Origin: Nitrospirota bacterium
GTDB lineage: Bacteria; Nitrospirota; Nitrospiria; Nitrospirales; UBA8639
DNA length: 64,000 bases
Assembly (NCBI GenBank): GCA_027623995.1
Contig: JAQBUF010000003.1
Location: 1 to 64,000 of the forward strand
Direction of reading: 5' to 3'
The first letter of the stretch is position 1. The number at the start of each line of letters is the position of its first letter. Of this stretch, positions 53,464-63,220 are shown piece by piece. Under the pieces are notes generated by a model that had not been told where the DNA came from, searched no databases, and saw only the letters and a list, made by a program, of their open reading frames with translations. The position numbers and the translations under genes were made by a program.

Positions 53464-54004
53464 GATCCAGAACAGTAAACTCCTCTGATTCAAGATACCC
53501 CACTAAGCCCACTCCAGTAATCGTCAAACCATTGCCTTGGATCGTCACTGGGCTTGATGTTCGAATTTCTTGCTTTTCGTCAATCCAATGGAGATCGGGG
53601 GTAAAAATAGTGAACCCATTGGCGAGCTCAATGACAATCGGCGTCTCTTGATTGCGTAATGAAAAGTCATTGGTCTCGGTATTAATCAGCCCTTCATCGG
53701 CATCCACCATCATGTCCTCGCCATCCTGTCCAAACAATCGCAATTGCACATCAACCAGGGTTGCCTCATGTCTCTCTTCAAATACCTCGGCTCTTTGCGC
53801 AGCGACTTCCCACTGCACCTTACCATCTTTGGTTTGGTGATACACAAACCCTTCCATTCCCGCATCGGCATCTTCAAGAACAGGGGAATCAATGGGAGGG
53901 GGAGGAGCAGTGGAACGCACATGCCCAATCACGACATATCCCAAATAGACGGCGAGGCCAAGGATGATTCCACCCAGCGTCCATCGCATGAAACGGTTGG
54001 ACAT
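53435..54004 (-). CDS. lptC: LPS export system protein LptC
   Basis: The 189-residue protein has one N-terminal membrane helix (LGGIILGLAVYLGYVVIGHV) and a periplasmic beta-jellyroll: GFVYHQTKDGKVQWEVAAQRAEV, LVDVQLRLFGQDGEDMMVDADEG, IVIELANGFTIFTPDLHWID and EIRTSSPVTIQGNGLTITGVGL. This is the LptC/YrbK layout. LptC passes LPS from LptB2FG to LptA. It is the first of lptC-lptA-lptB-rpoN-rapZ on the minus strand, about 200 bp after rplQ, so a separate promoter is likely. Confidence 0.9.
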   Translation of the reverse strand: MSNRFMRWTLGGIILGLAVYLGYVVIGHVRSTAPPPPIDSPVLEDADAGMEGFVYHQTKDGKVQWEVAAQRAEVFEERHEATLVDVQLRLFGQDGEDMMVDADEGLINTETNDFSLRNQETPIVIELANGFTIFTPDLHWIDEKQEIRTSSPVTIQGNGLTITGVGLVGYLESEEFTVLDHVHVQSLSQ

Positions 54005-54208
54005 CCTTGCCTAACTCCAAGTATGAATCTTGCATGATCCGAAAAAGAATAGCACAGGCCCCTGTCCAAGTAAACTACAAGCCCTTGGATAGAGACCAGA
54101 ATTACATAACAATGTCAACTAGTTAGATAAATGCATGCGGGAACGAAATGAGAACAGCTCCAATTCGCCGGCAATTGAAAATTTTGTAGGAAGGAAGCGA
54201 TATGGCCT

Positions 54209-54634
54209 TTAGGTTTTCTCAGTGACGGTATCCTGGATGGATGTGGTTTCAGAATCCTTGTCCTCCTTGATAGATGCCCCACGTTCAATGAGTTCTAAGG
54301 CGACCATTTCGGCACCGTCACCAGGACGTCGCCGAGTATGAATAATACGAGTATAGCCTCCAGCTCGACCACGAAATCGTCCAGCGACATCATCAAAAAG
54401 TTTTGAGACAATATCTTTTTTCATAATAAAACTGAGCGCCTGACGCCGGGCATGCAAACTTCCAACTTTTCCCAGAGTAATCATTTTCTCTGCAATACCA
54501 CGAATTTCTTTGGCCTTGGCTTCCGTCGTCTCAATCCGCTCGTGTTCCAACAAGGACGTCACCAGGTTCCGGAACAATGCACGACGATGCTTTGAATTTC
54601 TACCAAATTGTCTACCTGTTTTTCGGTGGCGCAC
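54209..54634 (-). CDS. rplQ: 50S ribosomal protein L17
   Basis: The 141-residue protein begins MRHRKTGRQFGRNSKHRRALFRNL, the L17 start, and continues with LLEHERIETTEAKAKEIRG and RFRGRAGGYTRIIHTRRRPGDGAEMVALELI. About 25 extra acidic, Thr-rich residues follow the usual end (SIKEDKDSETTSIQDTVTEKT), a species-specific tail. It lies 34 bp after rpoA as the last gene of the alpha operon. L17 sits at the peptide exit side of the 50S subunit. Confidence 0.97.
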   Translation of the reverse strand: MRHRKTGRQFGRNSKHRRALFRNLVTSLLEHERIETTEAKAKEIRGIAEKMITLGKVGSLHARRQALSFIMKKDIVSKLFDDVAGRFRGRAGGYTRIIHTRRRPGDGAEMVALELIERGASIKEDKDSETTSIQDTVTEKT

Positions 54635-54668
54635 TGGAGTACCCTCTTTCTACCGCTATGGATTAAAT

Positions 54669-55652
54669 CTAGTTCAATGGAGTGACCGGTTCGGCCTTTA
54701 TTCCTAATCCGAGCCCCATTTCATGCAAGACTTCTTTAATTTCGTTTAAAGACTTTTTCCCGAAATTTTTGGTTTTCAACATTTCCATTTCCGACCGATG
54801 CACCAAATCTTCTATCGTCTTGATATTGGCGTTTTTTAAGCAATTCGCTGCCCGTACGGAAAGTTCTAACTCATTCACGCTTCTTGCGAGGTTTTTATGT
54901 AATTCAACCTGCATCTCGTTTTGGGATGAATCAGGTTCAGCCTCGCGCATTTCTTCGCTTGGCATACAAATCGCCAAGTGCTCTCGCAGAATGCCCGCAG
55001 CCGAAGAAACGGCTTCTTGTGGTGTGATGCTTCCATCGGTCCAAATTTCAAGGTGCAGCCGGTCATAGTCCGTCATTCGGCCAACACGAGCATTTTCCAC
55101 ATGGAAATTCACACGCTTGATCGGGGAGAAAACCGAATCGACGGGAACAACCCCGATAGGCAGTCCCTCTTCCTTATTTCGCTCTGCGGGGACGTAGCCT
55201 CTTCCTGGCTTGACTATCATTTCAATATCAATCATGCCATCTTTATCAAGAGTCGCGATTTTCAATTCAGGATTCAGCACAGTCACATCAGCATCATGTT
55301 CAATATCTGCAGCCGTCGCATCGCCAGGCCCCTTCTTCTTTAACCGAACAGCCTTCGCCTTATCGGTATTCAATTTCAATCGAAGACCTTTGACGTTGAG
55401 TACAATAATGGTCAGGTCTTCGGTGACACCAGGAAGGGTAGAAAACTCATGGTAGGCCCCTTCAATTTTCACCGATGTCACGGCAGCACCTGGGAGTGAA
55501 GACAGCAATACTCGCCGCAAGGAATTCCCAATGGTTGTTCCAAAACCCCGCTCAAATGGTTCAGCAGTGAACTTTCCATAGGTGGCAGAGGCCGTGTCTT
55601 TTTCTAACTCCAGCCGCATAGGCAGCTGAAAATCTTTCATCCCTTTGCTCAT
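54669..55652 (-). CDS. rpoA: DNA-directed RNA polymerase alpha subunit
   Basis: The 327-residue subunit shows the N-terminal dimerisation domain (FERGFGTTIGNSLRRVLLSSLPGAAVTSVKIEG, ARVGRMTDYDRLHLEIWTDGSI) and the C-terminal promoter/activator-binding domain (LSVRAANCLKNANIKTIEDLVHR, KNFGKKSLNEIKEVLHEMGLGLG). All landmarks and the length are normal. A short charged insert (KAKAVRLKKKGPGDATAAD, about residues 100-118) is present in the NTD loop. It lies between rpsD and rplQ, in the standard alpha operon order. Confidence 0.98.
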   Translation of the reverse strand: MSKGMKDFQLPMRLELEKDTASATYGKFTAEPFERGFGTTIGNSLRRVLLSSLPGAAVTSVKIEGAYHEFSTLPGVTEDLTIIVLNVKGLRLKLNTDKAKAVRLKKKGPGDATAADIEHDADVTVLNPELKIATLDKDGMIDIEMIVKPGRGYVPAERNKEEGLPIGVVPVDSVFSPIKRVNFHVENARVGRMTDYDRLHLEIWTDGSITPQEAVSSAAGILREHLAICMPSEEMREAEPDSSQNEMQVELHKNLARSVNELELSVRAANCLKNANIKTIEDLVHRSEMEMLKTKNFGKKSLNEIKEVLHEMGLGLGIKAEPVTPLN

Positions 55653-55739
55653 CTACGCCCCCCTTCGCCTCATCTGTCTATATTCAATTTGTATGATCAA
55701 AATATTTGTCGCGTTCATTTCAAAACCGAGATAGTGACG

Positions 55740-56366
55740 TTATCGAGAGTACAATTCGACGATCACCTGTTCATTCACTGGTGCCCCGATATCATCCTTG
55801 GATGGCGTGGCGTTAATCGTCCCTCGGAATGCATCACGATCCACATCAATCCAATTAGGTGTCCCTCGCCCTTCGGTCACTTCTAAGGCACTTTTAATCG
55901 CTAATAATTCATGGCTCTTTGGTTTAACCGTAATGACATCGCCAACTGAGGTGGTCAATGAGGGGATATCCGCTTTCTTCCCATTCAGAAGAATATGCCC
56001 ATGATTGACGAGCTGACGAGCTTGTTTCCGAGATAAGGCAAACCCAATACGGTAGACAACATTATCTAAACGCTGCTCAAGTAACCGCAGCAAATTCTCA
56101 CCCGTCACACCAGTTTGCCGTTCCGCACGGCTAAAAATCACCCGAAACTGGCGTTCCAGGACACCATATATTCGTCGTAACTTTTGCTTTTCACGCAACT
56201 GCACACTATAGTCTGTCGCCCGTGATCGTCCTTGTCCGTGCTGCCCTGGGGGATAACTCCGTCGCTCTATTGCACATTTGTCCGTCATGCACCGAGTTCC
56301 CTTGAGAAAGAGCTTCACGCCTTCTCGCCGACAAAGCCTACACACTGGTCCGTTATAGTTCGCCAC
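55740..56366 (-). CDS. rpsD: 30S ribosomal protein S4
   Basis: The 208-residue protein is a typical S4: CRLCRREGVKLFLKGTRC with two zinc-type cysteines followed by KCAIERRSYPPGQHG, then QLREKQKLRRIYGVLERQF and the S4 RNA-binding domain RLDNVVYRIGFALSRKQARQLVNHGHILLNGK. S4 is a primary 16S rRNA binder and in many bacteria represses its own operon. It lies between rpsK and rpoA. Confidence 0.97.
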   Translation of the reverse strand: MANYNGPVCRLCRREGVKLFLKGTRCMTDKCAIERRSYPPGQHGQGRSRATDYSVQLREKQKLRRIYGVLERQFRVIFSRAERQTGVTGENLLRLLEQRLDNVVYRIGFALSRKQARQLVNHGHILLNGKKADIPSLTTSVGDVITVKPKSHELLAIKSALEVTEGRGTPNWIDVDRDAFRGTINATPSKDDIGAPVNEQVIVELYSR

Positions 56367-56448
56367 TTCGTTTTCCTTTCACATAAACCTGAGCTTGCTC
56401 AGCTCTCGATATGATGGCTGACCCCTTCAGGCAGCCACGACTCCATTA

Positions 56449-56832
56449 TTACACTCGTCGTCGTTTTGGAGGACGGCATCCGTTATGCGGAATTGGCGTC
56501 ACGTCTCGGATTAAATTGACTCGCAATCCCACGGATTGCAAGGCGCGAACAGCCGATTCTCGGCCAGATCCAGGACCATTGACATAGACATCTATTTGCC
56601 GCATCCCATGTTCCATGGCTTTCCTTCCAGCAGCTTCCCCGGCACGAGTCGCCGCAAAGGGGGTACTCTTCCGCGACCCCTTAAAACCCAGGCTCCCAGA
56701 ACTTGACCATGAGATAGCATTGCCACTCATGTCAGTGACCGTCACCAAGGTATTATTAAAGGAAGCTTGGACATGCGCAATTCCCACTTGGACAATCTTT
56801 TTTTCCTTCTTTCGGCCCTTCTTCACAGTCAT
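56449..56832 (-). CDS. rpsK: 30S ribosomal protein S11
   Basis: The 127-residue protein shows [35 protein letters not shown]-type S11 sequence, [43 protein letters not shown] and the C-terminal [13 protein letters not shown]. Length is normal. S11 lies on the 30S platform next to the E site. It follows rpsM by 21 bp. Confidence 0.97.
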   Translation of the reverse strand: MTVKKGRKKEKKIVQVGIAHVQASFNNTLVTVTDMSGNAISWSSSGSLGFKGSRKSTPFAATRAGEAAGRKAMEHGMRQIDVYVNGPGSGRESAVRALQSVGLRVNLIRDVTPIPHNGCRPPKRRRV

Positions 56833-56853
56833 GCAATCACCCTTTGTTAATTT

Positions 56854-57219
56854 CTATTTCTTACGACCCATTGTGGGTCGCTTTCCCTTACGGGTCCGAG
56901 CATTGGTTTTTGTTCGTTGTCCTCTGGCCGGAAGCCCTCTTCGATGACGAAGTCCACGATAGGAGCCGGTATCAATTAACCGTTTAATGCTCATCGTGAT
57001 ATCTTTACGTAAATCACCTTCCACATTACATTCCCGGTCAATAATCTCTCGAAGTTTGACAATATCCTCTTCGCCGAGATCCTTCACCCGAATCGCCCCA
57101 TCAATGCCTGTCTTCCGCAAGATACTGCGCGCTGTCCACGTTCCAATTCCGTAGATATACGTCAACCCAATATCAACGCGCTTCCCGACGGGAAGATCTA
57201 TTCCTGAAATACGAGCCAT
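56854..57219 (-). CDS. rpsM: 30S ribosomal protein S13
   Basis: The 121-residue protein begins [26 protein letters not shown] and ends with [23 protein letters not shown], both S13 hallmarks, with the helix-two-turn-helix region between. S13 sits at the head of the 30S subunit and contacts the P-site tRNA and 50S. It follows rpmJ by 76 bp. Confidence 0.97.
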   Translation of the reverse strand: MARISGIDLPVGKRVDIGLTYIYGIGTWTARSILRKTGIDGAIRVKDLGEEDIVKLREIIDRECNVEGDLRKDITMSIKRLIDTGSYRGLRHRRGLPARGQRTKTNARTRKGKRPTMGRKK

Positions 57220-57295
57220 GCGTCCTCCTTGCTCTCACCCACAGCTACATCAGACAGACAGTCCCCTGTCCCTGGTAGCTGAGACTTACATTTAA

Positions 57296-57409
57296 TTAAC
57301 CTTGCCGCTGCTTATGCTTCGGATTCACGCAACGAACCCGAACCACACCGCGTCTTCGGTAGACTGTACATTTTGAACAAATTGGTTTAACTGATGATTT
57401 CACTTTCAT
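57296..57409 (-). CDS. rpmJ: 50S ribosomal protein L36
   Basis: This 37-residue gene is absent from the ORF track because of its size. It translates as [20 protein letters not shown] followed by [17 protein letters not shown], an exact L36 pattern with the C-x2-C ... C-x4-H zinc site. It sits between infA and rpsM, the usual position. The zinc-binding (C+) form is encoded. Confidence 0.97.
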   Translation of the reverse strand: MKVKSSVKPICSKCTVYRRRGVVRVRCVNPKHKQRQG

Positions 57410-57427
57410 GTTTCAACCCATATCGTA

Positions 57428-57646
57428 TTATTTAAAGCGATAGGTAATACGGCCTCTCGTCAAATCATAGGGAGACAATTCAACCGTAACTTTATCTCCT
57501 GGCAAAATTCTAATGAAATGCATGCGCATTTTCCCAGAAATATGGGCTAGAATCTTATGCCCACTCTCTAACTTCACTCGAAACATTGCATTAGGCAAGG
57601 TCTCTAATACTGCCCCTTGAACCTCTATAACGTCTTCTTTGCCCAT
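57428..57646 (-). CDS. infA: Translation initiation factor IF-1
   Basis: The 72-residue OB-fold protein [22 protein letters not shown] ... [13 protein letters not shown] is IF-1 along its whole length, with the conserved [19 protein letters not shown]-1 blocks the A site during initiation and supports IF-2 and IF-3. It follows map by 39 bp in the spc/alpha operon. Confidence 0.97.
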   Translation of the reverse strand: MGKEDVIEVQGAVLETLPNAMFRVKLESGHKILAHISGKMRMHFIRILPGDKVTVELSPYDLTRGRITYRFK

Positions 57647-57685
57647 AATTATGTGTAGATTTCTAGTAGGAAACCTTTATCCTCA

Positions 57686-58444
57686 TCAGTGCGCCAGAGC
57701 CGTTAAAATTCTTGGCGGGCCACTTGGTTGAATCGCCATCGTATGTTCAAAGTGAGCAGAGAGGCTTCCATCTTGGGTAACCGCCGTCCATTGATCCTCT
57801 AAAACCCGGACATGATATCCCCCAACATTTACCATAGGCTCGATGGCTAACACCATCCCTACCTGAAGGCGAGGACCCTGCCCTGGCCGTCCATAATTTG
57901 GTACTTGTGGCTCTTCATGTAACTCACGTCCAATCCCATGCCCAACAAAATCTCGAACAACTGAAAACCCATGGGCTTCGACATGTTGTTGTACCGCATG
58001 CGAAATATCAGACAATCGATTGCCAACGACACCCTGCTCAATGCCCTTCATCATAGCTTCTTCCGTCACGCGCATCAAAGTCGCGACTTGGTCTGAAACT
58101 TGACCAACCGGGACAGTCATCGCACCATCCCCATAAAATCCTTCAACGATTGCACCTAAGTCAAGCCCTATGATATCGCCTTCTTTCAACACCCGATTTG
58201 ACGGAATTCCATGAACGACCTCGTCATTGACTGCCACACACAGAGTTCGTGGATAGTTCCGGTAGCCTTTAAACGCGGGGATACCACCATGGCTTCGTAT
58301 AAACTCTTCCGCGATTCCATCCAGAAACAGGGTCGTAATGCCAGGTTTCACTTCTTTTTTCAAAACCTGATGGGCTTCTGCAACTATTTTCGAAGCCTGG
58401 GCCATCATTTCGACTTCTTCTAGTGTTTTTAGAACAATCATCAA
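57686..58444 (-). CDS. map: Methionine aminopeptidase, type I
   Basis: The 252-residue metalloenzyme removes the initiator methionine. It has FKGYRNYPRTLCVAVNDEVVHGIP, the metal ligands in GDIIGLDLGAIVEGFYGDGAMTVPVG, VVRDFVGHGIGRELHEEPQVPNYG and MVLAIEPMVNVG. All five metal-binding residues are present. It lies between adk and infA and has no N-terminal zinc finger, as expected for type Ia. Confidence 0.97.
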   Translation of the reverse strand: MMIVLKTLEEVEMMAQASKIVAEAHQVLKKEVKPGITTLFLDGIAEEFIRSHGGIPAFKGYRNYPRTLCVAVNDEVVHGIPSNRVLKEGDIIGLDLGAIVEGFYGDGAMTVPVGQVSDQVATLMRVTEEAMMKGIEQGVVGNRLSDISHAVQQHVEAHGFSVVRDFVGHGIGRELHEEPQVPNYGRPGQGPRLQVGMVLAIEPMVNVGGYHVRVLEDQWTAVTQDGSLSAHFEHTMAIQPSGPPRILTALAH

Positions 58445-58450
58445 GGCTTA

Positions 58451-59095
58451 TCAAGATGGCAACAAAGCAAGTAGGCGTTCCTGCACCCCTTCTACCGACC
58501 CTGATCCATCTAATTCAACCAACAAACTCTTGTCACGATAATAATCAATCAGTGGAGAGGTTTGCGCTTCATAGACGGTCAACCTCGACTCCACTGTTTC
58601 CTTTCGATCATCACTACGCTGAATAAGGGCGCCTCCGCATTCGTCACAAATGTCCTCCTGTTTGGGAGGGACAAACTCTACATGAAAAACAGCAGGACAT
58701 TTTGAGCAACTTCTTCGTCCACTCAGTCGATTAATGACTTCCTCTCGTGGAATGACAAAGTGCATGACACGATCAAGGGACAATCCCTTACCAGCCAACA
58801 ACCCAGAAAGCGTATCGGCTTGAGGCACGGTTCGCGGGAACCCATCGAGAATAAACCCTTGGCCACATTCAGGCGTGCCCACTTTTTCTTCAACTAAGCC
58901 AATAACAACTTTATCAGGAACTAAGTCTCCGCGATCCATAAATTGTTTGGCTTCAAGGCCCAATGCTGTCTGCTGCGCGACACCGGCTCTTAAGAGATCT
59001 CCAGTGGAAATCTTTGGGATGCCAAACTGCGCTGACACCATTTCCGCTTGAGTCCCCTTTCCAACTCCTGGGGCGCCAAGAAAGACTAACCGCAT
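58451..59095 (-). CDS. adk: Adenylate kinase
   Basis: The 214-residue enzyme interconverts 2 ADP with ATP and AMP. It shows the P-loop FLGAPGVGKGTQAEM, the NMP-binding STGDLLRAGV, GFILDGFPRTVPQA and a LID domain with a zinc-type cluster (CSKCPAVFHVEFVPPKQEDICDECG). The four-cysteine LID indicates a structural zinc. It is six bases downstream of secY and upstream of map. Confidence 0.97.
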   Translation of the reverse strand: MRLVFLGAPGVGKGTQAEMVSAQFGIPKISTGDLLRAGVAQQTALGLEAKQFMDRGDLVPDKVVIGLVEEKVGTPECGQGFILDGFPRTVPQADTLSGLLAGKGLSLDRVMHFVIPREEVINRLSGRRSCSKCPAVFHVEFVPPKQEDICDECGGALIQRSDDRKETVESRLTVYEAQTSPLIDYYRDKSLLVELDGSGSVEGVQERLLALLPS

Positions 59096-59101
59096 CGAAG
59101 G

Positions 59102-60412
59102 CTATCCATTTCTTCCCTTCAGGGGGCGCTTGAGAAACCCTTCATAATTGCGCATCAACATATGTGATTCAATTTGTTGGGCGGTATCTAACCCCACCCC
59201 AACCACAATCAGCAATGATGTCCCTCCAAAATAGAATGGGACATTAAGCCGATAAATCAATAGTTCAGGGATGACACAGACAATGGCCAAATAAATGGAC
59301 CCAGCAAAAGTGATTCTCGTCAGAACCTTGTAAATATAATCCGCAGTGCGCTGCCCAGGTCGAATGCCTGGTATAAATCCGCCATATTTTTTCATGTTGT
59401 CCGACATATCAACTGGATTCAAGACAACAGCCGTATAAAAAAAGCAAAAGAAGAGAATCATGCTGACATACATCAGCGTATAGACCAATGACCCAGGTGC
59501 GAGTTGAGCACCGATATCCTGAACCCACGGAACCTGGATAAAGCCTGCAATCGTCGCCGGAAAAGCAATGATGGACGAAGCAAAAATTGGTGGGATAACT
59601 CCAGCCGTATTAATTTTTAGCGGAATATGAGTGTTCTGACCTCCATACACTTTCCGTCCTATAACCCGCTTGGCATATTGAACAGGAACCTTTCTTCGAC
59701 CACTTTCCAAAAAGACGATGGCTGTCACGACGCCAACCATGACCAGGGCCAAAAGGATCAGGAAGAGAAGGCTAAGCTCTCCCACTCGATATAGGTCCAC
59801 TGTTTGAACAACGGCACTGGGGAGTCGAGCAACAATTCCGGCGAAAATGATAAGGGAGATCCCGTTTCCAACCCCTCTTTCCGTAATCTGCTCACCCAAC
59901 CACATGAGAAATGCGGTCCCTGAAGTGAGGGTAATGACGGTCATCAAACGAAATGGCCAACCAGGCTCGAGTACAAACTGCCCTTGGTTCATTCCCTCAA
60001 GTCCTAGAGCAATTCCAAACCCTTGAACGAGAGCAATTCCAATTGTGCCATAGCGTGTGTACTGAATGATCGTTTTTCTTCCGCGCTCACCCTCCTTCGC
60101 AAGTTTCGACAGGTGCGGAATAACCACGGTCAACAGCTGTATAATAATCGACGCGCTGATATATGGCATGATGCCTAGCGCAAAGATTGTGAGACGTGAT
60201 AAAGCGCCTCCGGAGAAGATATCGAGAAATCCGAGAAGAGCCCCCCCACGATCAAGAAGGAACTTTGCTAATTCATTATTGTTAATCCCAGGAGTGGGGA
60301 CATGCGCCCCAATCCTATACACAGCCAGCATTGCCAGGGTAAAGAGCACACGGCTTCGTAACTCTGGAATTTTAAGGATGTTTTGGAAGCTCGTAATGAG
60401 CCGTTCAAGCAC
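59102..60412 (-). CDS. secY: Preprotein translocase channel subunit SecY
   Basis: The 436-residue protein has ten membrane helices, the plug region after helix 1 ([34 protein letters not shown]), [18 protein letters not shown] and the cytoplasmic loop [27 protein letters not shown]. It forms the SecYEG channel for export and membrane insertion. Its start overlaps the end of rplO by eight bases, a classic spc-operon coupling. Length is normal. Confidence 0.97.
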   Translation of the reverse strand: MLERLITSFQNILKIPELRSRVLFTLAMLAVYRIGAHVPTPGINNNELAKFLLDRGGALLGFLDIFSGGALSRLTIFALGIMPYISASIIIQLLTVVIPHLSKLAKEGERGRKTIIQYTRYGTIGIALVQGFGIALGLEGMNQGQFVLEPGWPFRLMTVITLTSGTAFLMWLGEQITERGVGNGISLIIFAGIVARLPSAVVQTVDLYRVGELSLLFLILLALVMVGVVTAIVFLESGRRKVPVQYAKRVIGRKVYGGQNTHIPLKINTAGVIPPIFASSIIAFPATIAGFIQVPWVQDIGAQLAPGSLVYTLMYVSMILFFCFFYTAVVLNPVDMSDNMKKYGGFIPGIRPGQRTADYIYKVLTRITFAGSIYLAIVCVIPELLIYRLNVPFYFGGTSLLIVVGVGLDTAQQIESHMLMRNYEGFLKRPLKGRNG

Positions 60413-60854
60413 TGCCTATGACCTTAGCTTGTCCGCCAGCTTGCTCAATCTTTTGAATGGCCGACTGACTAAATTTATGGGCTTCCACGACAAGAGGTTT
60501 TGTCAATTCCCCCACACCAAGAATTTTAATCGGCATGGATCGTTTTTTAACGATACCTTTTTCATGCAATAATTGTGGAGTCACTTCATTCACATCAGAC
60601 AGGGCGGAGAGGACTTTAAGGTTGACAATGTTATATTCAACACGAAAAGGATTATGAAACCCGCGTTTTGGCAATCGACGAGCTAAAGGCATTTGGCCGC
60701 CCTCGAACCCAGCCATATTCGGATTTCCAGATCGAGCCAAAACCCCCTTATGACCTTTTCCGGAAGTTTTACCACGACCGGATCCTGGGCCACGTCCTAA
60801 TCGCTTTCCTTTTTTCTTAGACCCTGGCGCTGGGCGTAAATCATGAAGCTTCAT
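60405..60854 (-). CDS. rplO: 50S ribosomal protein L15
   Basis: The 149-residue protein begins [30 protein letters not shown] and contains [20 protein letters not shown], both L15 signatures; the C-terminal half ([20 protein letters not shown]) is normal. L15 is a late-assembly 50S protein. Its 3' end overlaps secY by eight bases, and rpmD lies two bases upstream. Confidence 0.97.
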   Translation of the reverse strand: MKLHDLRPAPGSKKKGKRLGRGPGSGRGKTSGKGHKGVLARSGNPNMAGFEGGQMPLARRLPKRGFHNPFRVEYNIVNLKVLSALSDVNEVTPQLLHEKGIVKKRSMPIKILGVGELTKPLVVEAHKFSQSAIQKIEQAGGQAKVIGSA

Positions 60855-60856
60855 TT

Positions 60857-61057
60857 CTATATTACCTCAACCAAATGCTTAACCTTATCAATTAATCCAA
60901 GAACCTGTGGGTTTTTGGGACGTTCAACGGTTTGATGCAGGCGCCTCAGCCCAAGGCCCAACAAAAACTCCCGCTGTTTGTAAGACCGACCAATTGGACT
61001 GCGCTTCAGAGTAATGGAGACTGTGTCCATTTCGTCTTTTTGTTTAGAAGTAGCCAT
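60857..61057 (-). CDS. rpmD: 50S ribosomal protein L30
   Basis: The 66-residue product is L30: [35 protein letters not shown] followed by [14 protein letters not shown]. About six extra residues precede the usual start. It sits between rpsE and rplO, its standard place. Confidence 0.95.
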   Translation of the reverse strand: MATSKQKDEMDTVSITLKRSPIGRSYKQREFLLGLGLRRLHQTVERPKNPQVLGLIDKVKHLVEVI

Positions 61058-61081
61058 AAATAATTATTATACCCAACCTAG

Positions 61082-61576
61082 TTATGAGGAAACGATTTCT
61101 CGGATTTGACGGTTTTTCTTCACGGTTTCAGGATCCTTTAATTGGGCAAGACCCTCAAGCGTCGCTTGCACAACATTAAATGGGTTTCCACGACCCAATG
61201 TTTTCGCAGAAATATTATGGACACCCAATACTTCGAGTATTGCTCGTACGGCCCCTCCCGCGATAATGCCGGTTCCTTCTTTGGCGGGCTTCATCAACAC
61301 ATGTTCTCCGCAAAAATATCCATGAACATCATGCGGGATACTCCCATTTTTAATGGGAACTCGGATTAATTGTTTTTTGGCACGGCCCACGGCCTTGGCA
61401 ATGGCAGGAGGAACTTCAGTAGCTTTGCCTTTTCCAATTCCAACCCACCCGGCCCCATCACCGACAACGACCAAGGCACTAAAGGAGAACCGCTTCCCAC
61501 CCTTGACAACCTTGGCCACACGATTGATAGTGACCAGTTTATCTTTTAAATTTAATTCTTCAGGATTAACACGCAC
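61082..61576 (-). CDS. rpsE: 30S ribosomal protein S5
   Basis: The 164-residue protein has the double-stranded RNA-binding-like N-domain (LKDKLVTINRVAKVVKGGKRFSFSALVVVGD, GWVGIGKGKATEVPPAI) and the C-domain (VLMKPAKEGTGIIAGGAVRAILEVLGVHNISAKTLG). S5 contributes to decoding fidelity and mRNA unwinding at the entry channel. It lies 19 bp after rplR. Confidence 0.97.
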   Translation of the reverse strand: MRVNPEELNLKDKLVTINRVAKVVKGGKRFSFSALVVVGDGAGWVGIGKGKATEVPPAIAKAVGRAKKQLIRVPIKNGSIPHDVHGYFCGEHVLMKPAKEGTGIIAGGAVRAILEVLGVHNISAKTLGRGNPFNVVQATLEGLAQLKDPETVKKNRQIREIVSS

Positions 61577-61595
61577 GAATAATTATCTCCCTGGG

Positions 61596-61961
61596 CTAAA
61601 ATTTGAGCCCTTCTTCGCGAGAAGCATCGGCTAACGCTTTAACTCGCCCATGAAATAACCGCCCACCACGATCAAACACGACTGCCGTGACATTGGCGGC
61701 TTTTGCTCTTTCCGCTAAAGTCTTTCCAACGGCCTTAGCTGCCTCTTTCGATCCACCCGTCGAAACCGCATCTTGGATGAATTTCTCTCTGGAAGAAGCG
61801 GATACCAAGGTACGCCCCTCAACATCATCAATTATTTGCGCATAAATATGAGCATTACTCCGGAAGACATTTAACCTTGGTCTGCCGGCAATCCCCGAAA
61901 TTTTCTTGCGAACTCTCGCCTTTCGACGAACAAATCTTCGACGTTTTGTAGAATCATTCAT
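61596..61961 (-). CDS. rplR: 50S ribosomal protein L18
   Basis: The 121-residue protein shows a basic N-terminus ([18 protein letters not shown]), [30 protein letters not shown] and the C-terminal [29 protein letters not shown]18 binds 5S rRNA. It sits between rplF and rpsE with about ten bases to the former. Confidence 0.97.
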   Translation of the reverse strand: MNDSTKRRRFVRRKARVRKKISGIAGRPRLNVFRSNAHIYAQIIDDVEGRTLVSASSREKFIQDAVSTGGSKEAAKAVGKTLAERAKAANVTAVVFDRGGRLFHGRVKALADASREEGLKF

Positions 61962-61970
61962 GAGGACTCA

Positions 61971-62510
61971 CTATTTCTTGCCGGCCTTACCGGCCTTTTT
62001 AATCAACGTTTCTCCGCGGAATTTAATGCCCTTTTGCTTGTACACATCCGGCGGTCGCACGCGTCGAATATTGGCGGCCACTTGAGTAACAAGGCGTTTA
62101 TCAATTCCCTTCACCAACACAACAGTCTGCTTATCCACCGTCGCTTGAACACCATCCGGGATAGAAACGGTAACAGGATGAGCAAAGCCTACGTTTAAGG
62201 ATAAGATTTGTCCTTGAATCTGAGCACGGTAACCCACACCAGTCAATTCTAACGTACGCTCAAATCCTTTTGTGACACCATCGACAAGATTACTTATTTC
62301 CATACGGATCAGGCCATGTAAGGCACGAAGGTTAGGAGTGTCTCCACTTCGCCCAACATGAATATTCCCGTCTTTCACTTCAACGCCAACCCCATCAACA
62401 AGGGCCCAGCTTAGCTGACCAAGAGGGCCTTTAACGTTAACTTGGCGACCATCTACTTGAACATCTACGCCCATAGCAATCGGAATAGGCTTTTTCCCAA
62501 TTCGTGACAT
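61971..62510 (-). CDS. rplF: 50S ribosomal protein L6
   Basis: The 179-residue protein begins MSRIGKKPIPIAMGVDVQVDG and contains NLVDGVTKGFERTLELTGVGYRAQ and RVRPPDVYKQKGIKFRGETLIKKAGKAGKK, all L6 signatures. Its two homologous domains are complete. L6 sits near the GTPase centre of the 50S subunit. Confidence 0.97.
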   Translation of the reverse strand: MSRIGKKPIPIAMGVDVQVDGRQVNVKGPLGQLSWALVDGVGVEVKDGNIHVGRSGDTPNLRALHGLIRMEISNLVDGVTKGFERTLELTGVGYRAQIQGQILSLNVGFAHPVTVSIPDGVQATVDKQTVVLVKGIDKRLVTQVAANIRRVRPPDVYKQKGIKFRGETLIKKAGKAGKK

Positions 62511-62550
62511 CTGTTGTTTTGTCCTAATTTAGTTAAAAACTAATGAACCC

Positions 62551-62955
62551 TTACCACGCGTAGCACAAGACTTCTCCGCCCATGCCACTTTTCCGTGCCT
62601 GGCTATCCGTCATGATCCCCCTGGAGGTTGAAATCAATGCAACCCCCAATCCGCCCATCACACGAGGGATATCGGACTTTCCTACGTATTTACGGTATCC
62701 TGGTTTACTTATGCGCTTAATGCCTTCAAGGAGTGGTTTTTTTTCCCTACCAGGGTGATACCGCAACGACACCTTAAGTCCTGGATGCCCATTTAAAGGT
62801 TCTTGTTCGAATCCATAAATAAATCCCTCTGCTTTAAAAACAGACAGGATATTAGATTTTAATCTTGAAGCCGGAATACCTACTGTTGGATGACCACGCC
62901 GACCAGCATTAAGCAGTCGAACAAACAGGTCAGCCACAGGATCGGTCATACACAT
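62551..62955 (-). CDS. rpsH: 30S ribosomal protein S8
   Basis: The 134-residue product is S8: MTDPVADLFVRLLNAGRRGHPTVGIPASRLK, SKPGYRKYVGKSDIPRV and STSRGIMTDSQARKSGMGGEVLCYAW. Two residues (MC) precede the usual start; GAGG seven bases before the ATG at 62955 supports the longer form. S8 binds 16S rRNA and in enterobacteria represses the spc operon. Confidence 0.97.
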   Translation of the reverse strand: MCMTDPVADLFVRLLNAGRRGHPTVGIPASRLKSNILSVFKAEGFIYGFEQEPLNGHPGLKVSLRYHPGREKKPLLEGIKRISKPGYRKYVGKSDIPRVMGGLGVALISTSRGIMTDSQARKSGMGGEVLCYAW

Positions 62956-63000
62956 ATGCGTTCCTCACTTAAAATTACGGGACTTACTCAATAATAAAAT

Positions 63001-63186
63001 TTACCAACTGGATTTTGTCACACCTGGGATATCCCCACGAAGGCCATGAAATCTGAAACAAATACGGCACATATGGAATCTCTGTAAAAACGCTCGAGGT
63101 CTTCCACATAACGGACAGCGGTTATATTTACGAACCGCGAATTTCGGTTCTTTAGCCGCCTTAATTCGTAATGATTTCTTTGCCAC
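63001..63186 (-). CDS. rpsN: 30S ribosomal protein S14, zinc-binding type
   Basis: The 61-residue protein carries the zinc-site pattern [25 protein letters not shown] and ends [13 protein letters not shown]. The short zinc-binding (type Z) form is encoded rather than the longer zinc-free form. It lies between rplE and rpsH in standard order. Confidence 0.97.
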   Translation of the reverse strand: MAKKSLRIKAAKEPKFAVRKYNRCPLCGRPRAFLQRFHMCRICFRFHGLRGDIPGVTKSSW

Positions 63187-63220
63187 AAGTTACTCCGACA
63201 CGATTCCTTAGTTAATCAAA

